IMG/VR virus record: IMGVR_UViG_3300023174_000096
Location: 1-64,000 of that record
Length of the DNA stretch: 64,000 bases
Strand: one strand, 5' to 3'
DNA from: a virus
Below, piece after piece: positions 7,339 through 12,963 of this stretch (its first letter is position 1; every line of letters begins with the position of its first letter). A model generated the notes under the pieces. That model made no database searches. It was not told where the DNA came from and saw nothing but the letters and a program-made list of their open reading frames with translations. The position numbers and the translations under genes are program-made.

Positions 7339-7363
7339 TTTTGCCCCCTAGCGGGATACCGCC
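7339..7363 (-). repeat. Shared 3'-flank element (TATCCCGCTAGGGG type), copy A
   Basis: A 24-25 nt sequence, plus-strand TTTTGCCCCCTAGCGGGATA then CCGCC, nearly identical to 12913-12936. Both copies lie 28-31 nt past the stop of a minus-strand gene, so a 3'-end signal is plausible. Related TATCCC...CGCTAGG strings occur upstream of minus-strand virion genes. Confidence 0.5.
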
Positions 7364-7393
7364 GGGGGGCGTCCACACGCTCCGAACCTTCGA

Positions 7394-7620
7394 TCACCAC
7401 TCCCCGTAGCTGCGACGGCCCCCGCCCTTGCCGTCGCACTCGTCGCAGTAGTGCGGGGAGCACCCCGGGTAGCCGCAGGGGTGCCAGCCGGGGCGGGGGC
7501 GGGGGACTTGGGGGCCGTCCCGCCGACGAGGGCGCGGGCGGCGTCCGCCTTGTCGGCGGGTACAAGCCAGCCCTTCTGGGCGGCGTCCCAGCGCCCGCCG
7601 AGGGCCTTGATCCGAATCAC
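7394..7620 (-). pseudogene. HARP-like module plus zinc finger, split by a frameshift
   Basis: The frame starting at GTG 7620 encodes a HARP/DUF5710-like motif (IKALGGRWDAAQKGWLVPAD) and then degenerates into Ala/Pro/Thr. In the next frame, continuing to the stop at 7394-7396, is a convincing Cys-rich ending: HPCGYPGCSPHYCDECDGKG then RRSYGEW. The two halves join if the frame changes somewhere within the C-rich tract around 7480-7530. This may be a natural frameshift mutation, programmed slippage, or a sequencing error in a homopolymer-like stretch. The motif order parallels the intact 4935-5693 protein in reverse. Confidence 0.6.
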
Positions 7621-7682
7621 GGTCGCCAGAGCATAGGTGCCCGGATCTCCCGGGCTGGGTTAGTGGTTGGAGAGAGGGTGAA

Positions 7683-7712
7683 CCGCCCGACCGGGATAGC
7701 CCGGTCGGGCGG
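7683..7712. terminator. Perfect 13-bp hairpin
   Basis: CCGCCCGACCGGG / CCCGGTCGGGCGG around an ATAG loop, directly after the stop of the minus-strand gene 7719-8237. Confidence 0.7.
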
Positions 7713-7718
7713 TGCGTG

Positions 7719-8237
7719 TCACGCCTCCCAGAACCGGGCGAACTTGCCCCTGAAGTGGAGTTTCTCAAGGGCTTTGTGGCTCTGCGCCCATTGCTCCAGA
7801 GTGGTGCCTTGAAACACCCCGTCGGGGTCAGGGTGCTCGGAGTAGTACGCGACCCTCTCCGCATACTCGCGGCGCACCACGTCCATGAAATACACGGGGT
7901 ATTCGCGGGTGAGATCCATGTATCCCCCGGTCCCGGTCTCGAATACCTTGCCGCCGAGGGCCTTGGCCAGCCACGCGAGCATCGCATCGGTGACCATGTA
8001 GCCCACGGCCCCGCGGCGGTGATCCACCGAGATGTGCCCGCGGCTCTCGTACCAAAACTGGACGAGAACCACACCCTGTGGCCCCGCGGGGTTGCGGAGG
8101 ACAGAGCCCTTGTCCGTGAGCTCACCGTCGAGGGTGAGGGCGTCCCCGAAGGTCGCTGAGAGGGCCAGTTGCAGGTGGGCGTGAAACTCGGTGAGGGAGA
8201 TGCGCCTCCGAAACTTGAGGTGCGCCGTGTTGCCCAC
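7719..8237 (-). CDS. Unknown 172 aa protein
   Basis: 172 aa from a GTG at 8237, 2 nt after the upstream gene's stop, so co-transcribed with 8240-8734. A mixed alpha/beta protein with 'RGAVGYMVTDAMLAWLAKALGG' in the middle and an aromatic C-terminus (HFRGKFARFWEA). Not recognised. A strong hairpin follows its stop. Confidence 0.72.
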   Translation of the reverse strand: MGNTAHLKFRRRISLTEFHAHLQLALSATFGDALTLDGELTDKGSVLRNPAGPQGVVLVQFWYESRGHISVDHRRGAVGYMVTDAMLAWLAKALGGKVFETGTGGYMDLTREYPVYFMDVVRREYAERVAYYSEHPDPDGVFQGTTLEQWAQSHKALEKLHFRGKFARFWEA

Positions 8238-8239
8238 GT

Positions 8240-8734
8240 TCAGACCTCTTGCGCCCAGGGGAAATCCTTGGGTCCGAGGGGGGCGTGGGTGCCGTCATCG
8301 TTGAAGGCGGGCACGACGTAGGTGTACGAACACCCCTTGGAGGTGTCGAGGTTCGCGCGGGCGCACTCGTTGTGCGTCTTGAGACACTCGGCGTAGTTCG
8401 CGTCGAAGTCTCCTTTCAGGGCGTTGCGAGCCGCCGCGAGGGCCTTGGTGTACTGGACGCGGGCACGGGCCACATCGGGGGTCACAACCCCCTTCATGCC
8501 GTGCTCCAGCCGCAGAACGTGCTCCGCAGCCTTGACCACGGCGTGTGCGAGCATACGCGCCGCGAACGGGAGCCCCAGCGTGGGAGCAGTTTGCGCCATC
8601 CCGGCGAGCATGTTGATCATGCCGTCCTCACGGGCGTAGTGGGCGTCTTTGATCGCCCCCATGAAAACGTGGAGGTCCCCCTCGGTTTCCGGTGCGCGGG
8701 TCGTCTTGCGGGTCGTCTTCGTCTTGTTGGTCAT
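8240..8734 (-). CDS. Unknown helical 164 aa protein
   Basis: 164 aa with a basic Thr/Lys N-terminus (NKTKTTRKTTRA) and a mostly helical Ala-rich body, plus scattered Cys in the C-terminal third. First gene of a two-gene minus-strand unit with 7719-8237. No family recognised. Confidence 0.72.
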   Translation of the reverse strand: MTNKTKTTRKTTRAPETEGDLHVFMGAIKDAHYAREDGMINMLAGMAQTAPTLGLPFAARMLAHAVVKAAEHVLRLEHGMKGVVTPDVARARVQYTKALAAARNALKGDFDANYAECLKTHNECARANLDTSKGCSYTYVVPAFNDDGTHAPLGPKDFPWAQEV

Positions 8735-8752
8735 CGGTGTCTCCGTGAGGGG

Positions 8753-8929
8753 TCAGTAGTTGAGGGTGATGTCCCGGCGCGCGGCGCGCTCCGAGCGGCG
8801 GCGGGCGATGCGCCCCGCCTTGGCGCTCGCCGCCGTGCCCTTGCGGGCGGTGCGGCAGCAGTCGCACTTGGGGCCACCGGGGCCGTGGGGGGCCACGGCG
8901 GCGATGCGGAGCTTCTTGTCAGCGTTCAT
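8753..8929 (-). CDS. Small basic protein with CDCC motif
   Basis: 58 aa, absent from ordinary length-filtered calls. It has a Cys cluster (KCDCCRTARKG) and then a strongly basic helix (AGRIARRRSERAARRD), suggesting a small nucleic-acid-binding protein. Its promoter module lies 8 nt upstream on the minus strand. Confidence 0.68.
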   Translation of the reverse strand: MNADKKLRIAAVAPHGPGGPKCDCCRTARKGTAASAKAGRIARRRSERAARRDITLNY

Positions 8930-8937
8930 GCCAGCAC

Positions 8938-8976
8938 CACGGAGAGCGATCCCACCCCGTAACCAAGAATCGTCAC
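8938..8976 (-). promoter_or_regulatory. Early promoter module, copy 11
   Basis: Minus-strand TTGGTT (8961-8966), 17 nt, TCCGTG (8938-8943); start codon 8929 after 8 nt. Back-to-back with copy 12. Confidence 0.72.
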
Positions 8977-8988
8977 GGGGGGCTCACG

Positions 8989-9025
8989 GTCGATTCTTGG
9001 TTACGAACCCCCCGCCCGCTCCGTG
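8989..9025 (+). promoter_or_regulatory. Early promoter module, copy 12 (no ORF)
   Basis: TTGGTT at 8997-9002, 17 nt, TCCGTG at 9020-9025. No start codon follows at the usual distance; instead a noncoding stretch runs to the terminator at 9403-9470. Confidence 0.7.
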
Positions 9026-9180
9026 GTGGGGACAGAGACGACGGACGGACAGCACGGAGGTGCAAGTGTCATGGTGAACTGAAGGCGACAATCCGGCAGG
9101 TGTGCAGTGTGACCGCCGGATCGCCCACAAATGGCTGCAAGGGAGACGACGACAGGCGCTCCCCCCAAGTGAAATACGGA

Positions 9181-9255
9181 CCTGTCACCAACCCGAGACC
9201 CGAAAGGGTCGTCCCTGCGATGGTCACACGCCCGGTTCGACTCCGGGTGGCAGGG
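9181..9255 (+). ncRNA. tRNA-like element, 75 nt
   Basis: CCTGTCA at 9181-9187 pairs with TGGCAGG at 9248-9254 (one G-U), and a textbook T-arm sits at 9231-9247 (CCCGG, loop TTCGACT, CCGGG). The length of 75 nt is right for a tRNA. The D-arm is poor and I find no anticodon arm with U33, so it is a decayed tRNA or a tRNA mimic rather than a functional tRNA that I could assign. Confidence 0.35.
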
Positions 9256-9402
9256 CTAGCTCGGTCACGTCGGTCTGGGCGAACGTGACACCCAAGAGCC
9301 CCCCCAGACAAGCCTACCTCGCAACTTCGCACGCGAGGGACGGTGTTGGGATGCTGTGCGAGGCGTGGCCCGCCGTGGCGAAGCGGGGCGACTCACCAAG
9401 CC

Positions 9403-9470
9403 CGAGAGCCCCCGGAAGAGGTGCCCCCGAGACGGGGGAGGAACACCCCCTCCGGGGGCTCTCGCTTTTC
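9403..9470 (+). terminator. Strong intrinsic terminator with nested hairpin
   Basis: Perfect 14-bp outer stem, 9403-9416 and 9451-9464 (CGAGAGCCCCCGGA), enclosing an inner CCCCC-GAGAC-GGGGG hairpin, followed by CTTTTC. The best intrinsic terminator in the window. Confidence 0.75.
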
Positions 9471-9520
9471 GTGGCCGAGAACTTCGGTGTCAGCACTGGG
9501 CAGGCTGCGGCGTCTCTCGT

Positions 9521-9556
9521 GCGAATCCCTGTTACAACCCCGCCCACGACTCCGTG
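9521..9556 (+). promoter_or_regulatory. Early promoter module, copy 13
   Basis: Diverged CCTGTT at 9528-9533, 17 nt, TCCGTG at 9551-9556; ATG 9563 after 6 nt. Confidence 0.6.
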
Positions 9557-9562
9557 GTGGGC

Positions 9563-9940
9563 ATGAAGGAGACGAAGACCATGACGACCCTCACGAACCT
9601 CACCCCGCACGCCCTGACCCTCCGCAACCCCGAGACGGGGGTGGAGACGGTCATCCCCCCCAGCGGGACGGTGGCCCGCTGGGCCACCGTGGATTTCGAG
9701 CGGGTGTTGGAGACGGTGCCCGGGGTGCCCGTCCCCGTGGCCTCGGCCCCGGTCTTCGGAGGGGCCGAGGGGCTCCCCGAGCCCACCCCCGGCACCCTCT
9801 TCATCGTGAGCTCCCTCGTCCTGCAAGCCCTCAAGGGCTCGCGCCCGGACGTTCTCGGACCCGGAACGGGGCCGAACGACAACGCGGTGAGGAACGACAA
9901 GGGGCACGTCGTGGCCGTGACCCGGTTGGTTCGCGGGTGA
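9563..9940 (+). CDS. Conserved phage-type protein with PPSGTVAR and GTGPNDNAVR motifs
   Basis: 125 aa. Pattern: NLTPHALTL near the N-terminus, then 'IPPSGTVARW', then 'GTLFIVSSLVLQAL', then 'LGPGTGPNDNAVRNDKGHVVAVTRLV'. This motif series recurs in small uncharacterised proteins of phages and actinobacterial elements. Its function is not established as far as I know. The perfect hairpin at 10058-10092 follows, shared with the convergent gene 10103-10435. Confidence 0.8.
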   Translation: MKETKTMTTLTNLTPHALTLRNPETGVETVIPPSGTVARWATVDFERVLETVPGVPVPVASAPVFGGAEGLPEPTPGTLFIVSSLVLQALKGSRPDVLGPGTGPNDNAVRNDKGHVVAVTRLVRG

Positions 9941-10057
9941 CGGGGCCGGGGGGGAGGGAGGGTGACCGGGGGGTGGGGGGCAGGAGCCTCGCGCCCTCCG
10001 TTGGTGGTCCTAGAAAGTTCTTGGGACGCCCTCGCGCCGATGGATGTGCCACGTTGC

Positions 10058-10092
10058 GGTGACTTGGGCGGGGCAGACCCGCCCAAGTCACC
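10058..10092. terminator. Bidirectional hairpin terminator
   Basis: Perfect 15-bp stem GGTGACTTGGGCGGG / CCCGCCCAAGTCACC with a 5-nt loop, between convergent genes ending at 9940 and 10103. Confidence 0.7.
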
Positions 10093-10102
10093 CCCCGTCT
10101 CA

Positions 10103-10435
10103 TCAGTGGCGGTAACCACCGGGGCAGTGCCAGCCGTCGTCGCAGTCCTCCTCGGCCTCACGGAGGAGCTCATCACAGTCCTCCGCGAGACGGGCGGTGG
10201 TCGTGCCCAGCAGGGCTGCGATGCGGGCGAGGTCGGTGACGACCACCTCTCCCTCCCCGCAGCAGAGGATGCAGTGCGCCTCGATGATGTCCTCCTGCCC
10301 GCGACGGAGGTAGACGTAGGCCATCGAGCCCGGGAGGTCGCCGTCTCGCTCCACCTCCGTGGTGAAGGTGGCGACGGTGAAGGTGGCGACGGTGACGGGG
10401 GCGACGGTGACGGTGGCCATGACGGTGGTGTTCAT
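10103..10435 (-). CDS. Unknown 110 aa protein with Cys motif
   Basis: 110 aa. The N-terminus is an imperfect Val-Thr-Val-Ala repeat. The middle holds HCILCCGEGEVVV, and the C-terminus is acidic and Cys-containing (DCDDGWHCPGG). Start 10435 is 8 nt from promoter copy 14 and is preferred to the longer frame. Possibly metal-binding; not recognised. Confidence 0.68.
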   Translation of the reverse strand: MNTTVMATVTVAPVTVATFTVATFTTEVERDGDLPGSMAYVYLRRGQEDIIEAHCILCCGEGEVVVTDLARIAALLGTTTARLAEDCDELLREAEEDCDDGWHCPGGYRH

Positions 10436-10443
10436 ACCCTCAC

Positions 10444-10480
10444 GACGGATACGCCCCCCCACCCGTAACCAAGAATCGAC
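10444..10480 (-). promoter_or_regulatory. Early promoter module, copy 14
   Basis: Minus-strand TTGGTT (10467-10472), 17 nt, TCCGTC (10444-10449); start codon 10435 after 8 nt. Back-to-back with copy 15. Confidence 0.7.
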
Positions 10481-10519
10481 GTGACAATCTTCGGTTACGA
10501 CTGCCACCCCGTCTCCGTG
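10481..10519 (+). promoter_or_regulatory. Early promoter module, copy 15
   Basis: TCGGTT at 10491-10496, 17 nt, TCCGTG at 10514-10519; ATG 10528 after 8 nt. Confidence 0.7.
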
Positions 10520-10527
10520 GTGAGGGC

Positions 10528-10821
10528 ATGACCTACCCCGAGTACCAGTCGGTCGAGAGCTTCGCCACCTTCCTCTTGGACGACGACCGCACGTCGTTCA
10601 ATCTGGGCGAGGCCCACATGGTCGCCAAGGCCACGGGGGTGAGCAACCTCACCGTGGTGCGGGAGCTCACCGAGGGCTACGGGTTCACCCTCATCCCCCC
10701 CAGCACGCCCAAGGCGGTCCGTGGCTTCACGGCGAACAGCCACAACCGCTGGGAGGGCAACCCCGGTGCGGGCGGCGGTGGCGGCGACTCCCTCACGGGC
10801 TTCGCGGGCCGGGAGGGCTGA
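10528..10821 (+). CDS. Unknown 97 aa protein with Gly-rich tail
   Basis: 97 aa. The helical N-terminal two-thirds includes 'GEAHMVAKATGVSNLTVVRELTEGYG', which could be a compact helix-turn-helix; then comes a flexible tail with GAGGGGGDS. This resembles phage proteins that pair a short HTH-like helix bundle with 'FTANSHNRWEGNPG' near the end. Function unknown. Confidence 0.7.
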   Translation: MTYPEYQSVESFATFLLDDDRTSFNLGEAHMVAKATGVSNLTVVRELTEGYGFTLIPPSTPKAVRGFTANSHNRWEGNPGAGGGGGDSLTGFAGREG

Positions 10822-10824
10822 CCG

Positions 10825-10857
10825 AGGGGTGGCCCGGAGGCACCCCGGCCATCCCCT
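10825..10857 (+). terminator. Imperfect hairpin after 10821
   Basis: AGGGGTGGCC pairs with GGCCATCCCCT (one bulge), 4 nt after the stop. Weak candidate. Confidence 0.4.
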
Positions 10858-10892
10858 GCCCCAAGAACTTGAACCCACCCGAGCGTAGGCAC

Positions 10893-10929
10893 GTCGATTC
10901 TCGGTTACGAACCCGGGGGGGACTCCGTG
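10893..10929 (+). promoter_or_regulatory. Early promoter module, copy 16
   Basis: TCGGTT at 10901-10906, 17 nt, TCCGTG at 10924-10929; ATG 10939 after 9 nt. Confidence 0.7.
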
Positions 10930-10938
10930 GTGAGGGGC

Positions 10939-11148
10939 ATGACCACGGTCGCGAAAATCCTCAAAGGAGTCGGCAACCCCCACCTCTCCCTCTACAAGGG
11001 GGAAGGGTACTGGTACTTCGCCTTCGACGACGGGGGGTCTCGCCACGAGACCCGGTCGGTCATGGTCCTGCGCCTCTCCCACCTGTCCCTCGACCAGTGG
11101 GTCGCGGAGGGACGAGCCCTCGTCGCCCTCGTGGAAGAGGGGGGCTGA
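10939..11148 (+). CDS. Small 69 aa protein, unknown
   Basis: 69 aa with a beta-rich centre (GYWYFAFDDGG...ETRSVMVLRLSHLS) reminiscent of small phage proteins whose sequence reads 'LYKGEGYWYF'. Not assigned. Own promoter module. Confidence 0.68.
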   Translation: MTTVAKILKGVGNPHLSLYKGEGYWYFAFDDGGSRHETRSVMVLRLSHLSLDQWVAEGRALVALVEEGG

Positions 11149-11241
11149 CAGGGACAGGGGGTGTCACCCACCCCCCGCCCCCACGGGCGTAACAAGAAAT
11201 CGGGGGGCACCCCCCACCCCGACCCGAAGCCGGGGACGGCG

Positions 11242-11278
11242 GTCGATTCTCGGTTACAGACACCACACTCACTCCGTG
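11242..11278 (+). promoter_or_regulatory. Early promoter module, copy 17
   Basis: TCGGTT at 11250-11255, 17 nt, TCCGTG at 11273-11278; ATG 11287 after 8 nt. Last copy in the window. Confidence 0.7.
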
Positions 11279-11286
11279 GAGAGAGC

Positions 11287-11547
11287 ATGAACACGCTGCA
11301 AATCATCACGCAGGACGGGGGCTTCCTCCCCCTCTACGTCGGCACCATCGCCACGGGCTCCCACAAGGGGGCGAGGCGGGTCACCAAGCAGGTGGCCACC
11401 CTCGCCGCCCACTTCCCCGACGCCCGCATCGAGGTGCTCACCAAGCGCGGGTGGGAGCCCCGCCGAATCGTCAAGATCGGCAAGTCGTACTACACCCGGG
11501 TCGCCCCCGGCCCGGTCCTCTCCCCCAGCTTCTACGGGGAGGTGTGA
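11287..11547 (+). CDS. Unknown basic 86 aa protein
   Basis: 86 aa, basic, with 'ATGSHKGARRVTKQVATLAAHFPDARIEVL'. Mixed alpha/beta. First gene of a unit that runs through 11549-11821 into the lectin-cassette array A, with a 1-nt gap to the next start. Confidence 0.7.
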   Translation: MNTLQIITQDGGFLPLYVGTIATGSHKGARRVTKQVATLAAHFPDARIEVLTKRGWEPRRIVKIGKSYYTRVAPGPVLSPSFYGEV

Positions 11548-11548
11548 C

Positions 11549-11821
11549 ATGGACCCCAACGTGAACGGGGCGAGGCGCGCGGTGGCGTGGGCTTTCCAAG
11601 TCCACGCCCTGCTCGACCACCTCCACCGACGTGACCCGAACAGCACCGGGTTCCACAAGCTCGCCGCTCGGGCGCTCGCCAACCGGGCGTGGGACGCCTT
11701 CGTGGAGATGGAGGCCAACCCCGAAGACCTCGCCCTCGACGATGACCTCGATGAAGCCCTCACCGGGGTCGAGAGGGTCTTCAACGCCTACGTCGGGCAG
11801 CGTGACGACCATGCTCAGTAG
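11549..11821 (+). CDS. Small helical protein directly upstream of cassette array A
   Basis: 90 aa, almost wholly helical (ARRAVAWAFQVHALLDHLH..., ALANRAWDAFVEMEANPED) and acidic at the C-terminus. The stop overlaps the start of the first lectin cassette (11811). Its size and helicity are compatible with many small adaptor proteins. I looked for resemblance to DGR accessory protein Avd and cannot claim it. Confidence 0.68.
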   Translation: MDPNVNGARRAVAWAFQVHALLDHLHRRDPNSTGFHKLAARALANRAWDAFVEMEANPEDLALDDDLDEALTGVERVFNAYVGQRDDHAQ

Positions 11822-12002
11822 CCCGGTCGCCGTCCGTGGCGGGGGCTACCAGAACGACCTCCGAACCTCCCCAAGGAGGGCACACAAGCTGGCCACCAGC
11901 GTGGTGGTGACGCTGGGGTTCCGTACCCGCCTGACGTGCAGGTGCCCCCGGTCATGCCCACCGAGAACCTTGGGCTTCGCGGCGGGGCGTGCGTCGAGGT
12001 GA
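11811..12002 (+). CDS. Degenerate lectin/FGE C-terminal cassette A1
   Basis: 63 aa, ATG overlapping the previous stop. Recognisable landmarks are RGGGYQNDL (in place of RGGSW) and VTLGFRTRLT (in place of LGFR). The segment between has lost the VRAA.R core, and the frame runs on 20 residues past the usual end, overlapping A2. Probably a decayed or highly diverged member of the cassette family. Confidence 0.5.
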   Translation: MLSSPVAVRGGGYQNDLRTSPRRAHKLATSVVVTLGFRTRLTCRCPRSCPPRTLGFAAGRASR

Positions 12003-12109
12003 AAGCCGTATGGTTGTCCACCCATAACGCCCTGTCCTCGCGGTCAGACCGATGCGCTCAAATCTACGGCTTCCGAACCCACCTGCCAGTAAGGCAACCC
12101 CGAACGTGA
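11954..12109 (+). CDS. Lectin/FGE C-terminal cassette A2
   Basis: 51 aa from ATG 11954 (a GTG at 11942 is possible). Landmarks: GLRGGACVEV ... IYGFRTHLPV, the 'GFRTHLP' ending of one of the two cassette subfamilies (also 21128 and, as FRVHLPG, 22027). Its TGA overlaps the GTG of A3. Confidence 0.6.
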   Translation: MPTENLGLRGGACVEVKAVWLSTHNALSSRSDRCAQIYGFRTHLPVRQPRT

Positions 12110-12276
12110 AGCCCACCACCAAGCCCTCCGACCTCCGCGTGTACCGCGGCGGCAGTTGGTACGGCCACGCACCGTCGTGGGTGCGCGCCGCGTCTCGCGA
12201 CACGCTCGGGCCTGCGGACCGTTACAGCAACATCGGGTTTCGGTGCGCCCTTCGGGGAAGGGAACCCCGAACGTGA
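12106..12276 (+). CDS. Lectin/FGE C-terminal cassette A3
   Basis: 56 aa from GTG 12106, overlapping the A2 stop (GTGA). Sequence landmarks: RVYRGGSWYGH, APSWVRAASR, then DTLG, P-A-D-R, YSN, IGFRCALRG. This is the terminal strand-loop segment of the FGE-sulfatase / C-type-lectin fold, with variable residues exactly where DGR target proteins vary. A 30-nt framework (12169-12198) is identical in cassettes 25340 and 26931. Its TGA overlaps the GTG of the membrane protein 12273-12536. Confidence 0.85.
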   Translation: MKPTTKPSDLRVYRGGSWYGHAPSWVRAASRDTLGPADRYSNIGFRCALRGREPRT

Positions 12277-12536
12277 ACCCCACGGACAAGGCTATGTCCT
12301 CCCCGCTAGCGGTCGCGGTCGCCCAATTCGTCTACCACCTGCTGTGGTACTTGAATGTCCGCTCCACCGCAGTAGGACACTTCCGCTTCGCGCTGATCAC
12401 GGACGTACTGAGTACGGCGCTGTACGTCTCAATCATCAAACGCCTTGTCGAAGACGGGCGGCGCTCCCAATGGATCGGGCTGATGGTGGGCGGGTCCCTA
12501 GGGTCGTGGGTAGGGCTTCACCTGCCGCTGCTATAA
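12273..12536 (+). CDS. Small membrane protein coupled to cassette array A
   Basis: 87 aa from GTG 12273, overlapping the A3 stop. Two or three hydrophobic segments: residues ~9-25, ~38-52 and ~68-87 (WIGLMVGGSLGSWVGLHL). It has the look of a small phage membrane protein (DUF5698-like or holin-like topology cannot be separated by eye). Translational coupling to a lectin cassette suggests co-production. Confidence 0.65.
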   Translation: MNPTDKAMSSPLAVAVAQFVYHLLWYLNVRSTAVGHFRFALITDVLSTALYVSIIKRLVEDGRRSQWIGLMVGGSLGSWVGLHLPLL

Positions 12537-12541
12537 ACCCC

Positions 12542-12559
12542 GCATCCTAGGTAGGATGC
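12542..12559. promoter_or_regulatory. Palindromic operator-like site
   Basis: GCATCCTA-GG-TAGGATGC, perfect 8-bp arms, 4 nt before ATG 12564. Confidence 0.5.
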
Positions 12560-12563
12560 CCCG

Positions 12564-12878
12564 ATGACCAGCAGCCGCATCGCGCGAGTTCTTACCGTAG
12601 GGGCCACCCTCGGTGCCGCCTACCGACTGCACGAAGAACCCCACAGCCCCGGAAAATTCTGGCACCTCGTCACCTGTGCCCTCGCCGCCATCTCCACCCA
12701 CCACCGGGGCGAACCCCCCCGGCTCAATCCCCACGAAACCGCCGCCTCCTACCTCGCCGTCCCAACGGCACTCCTCGCCTACCGCTACGAAACCACCGCC
12801 ACCAACGCAATCTGGATCGCCGCCGTACTCGCGTGGGCCGTCTGCGCTTACGTCAGCAACCGAAACGAAGATTCGTAG
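12564..12878 (+). CDS. Membrane protein, 104 aa
   Basis: 104 aa with an N-terminal hydrophobic stretch (VLTVGATLGAAYRL), a middle one (FWHLVTCALAAI) and a strong C-terminal one (AIWIAAVLAWAVCAYV). Not recognised; possibly part of the lysis or envelope set together with the preceding membrane gene. The 18-bp palindrome abuts its start. Confidence 0.65.
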   Translation: MTSSRIARVLTVGATLGAAYRLHEEPHSPGKFWHLVTCALAAISTHHRGEPPRLNPHETAASYLAVPTALLAYRYETTATNAIWIAAVLAWAVCAYVSNRNEDS

Positions 12879-12912
12879 CGCCGGGGGAACCCCCGCCCCC
12901 CCACGGGTGAGG

Positions 12913-12936
12913 TTTTGCCCCTAGCGGGATACCGCC
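12913..12936 (-). repeat. Shared 3'-flank element, copy B
   Basis: Nearly identical to 7339-7363; 28 nt past the stop of the sigma-like gene. Confidence 0.5.
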
Positions 12937-12963
12937 TCCGACGACCCCGCCCCCCTCCCGACG

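Larger units (their letters stand above)
9026..9470 (+). ncRNA. Candidate noncoding RNA unit with own promoter and terminator
   Basis: About 440 nt between promoter copy 12 and a strong intrinsic terminator, with no plausible ORF in any frame. Contents: a 7-bp hairpin ATCCGGC / GCCGGAT (9091-9121) with an outer GGCG/CGCC pair, the tRNA-like element at 9181-9255, and the two-part terminator. It could be a structured regulatory RNA or a precursor of a tRNA-like RNA. I do not recognise it as tmRNA, 6S or RNase P RNA. Confidence 0.45.

Noticed and set aside
11549-11821. DGR accessory protein Avd upstream of array A
   Set aside because: Only size and helicity match; no sequence feature of Avd that I can point to.
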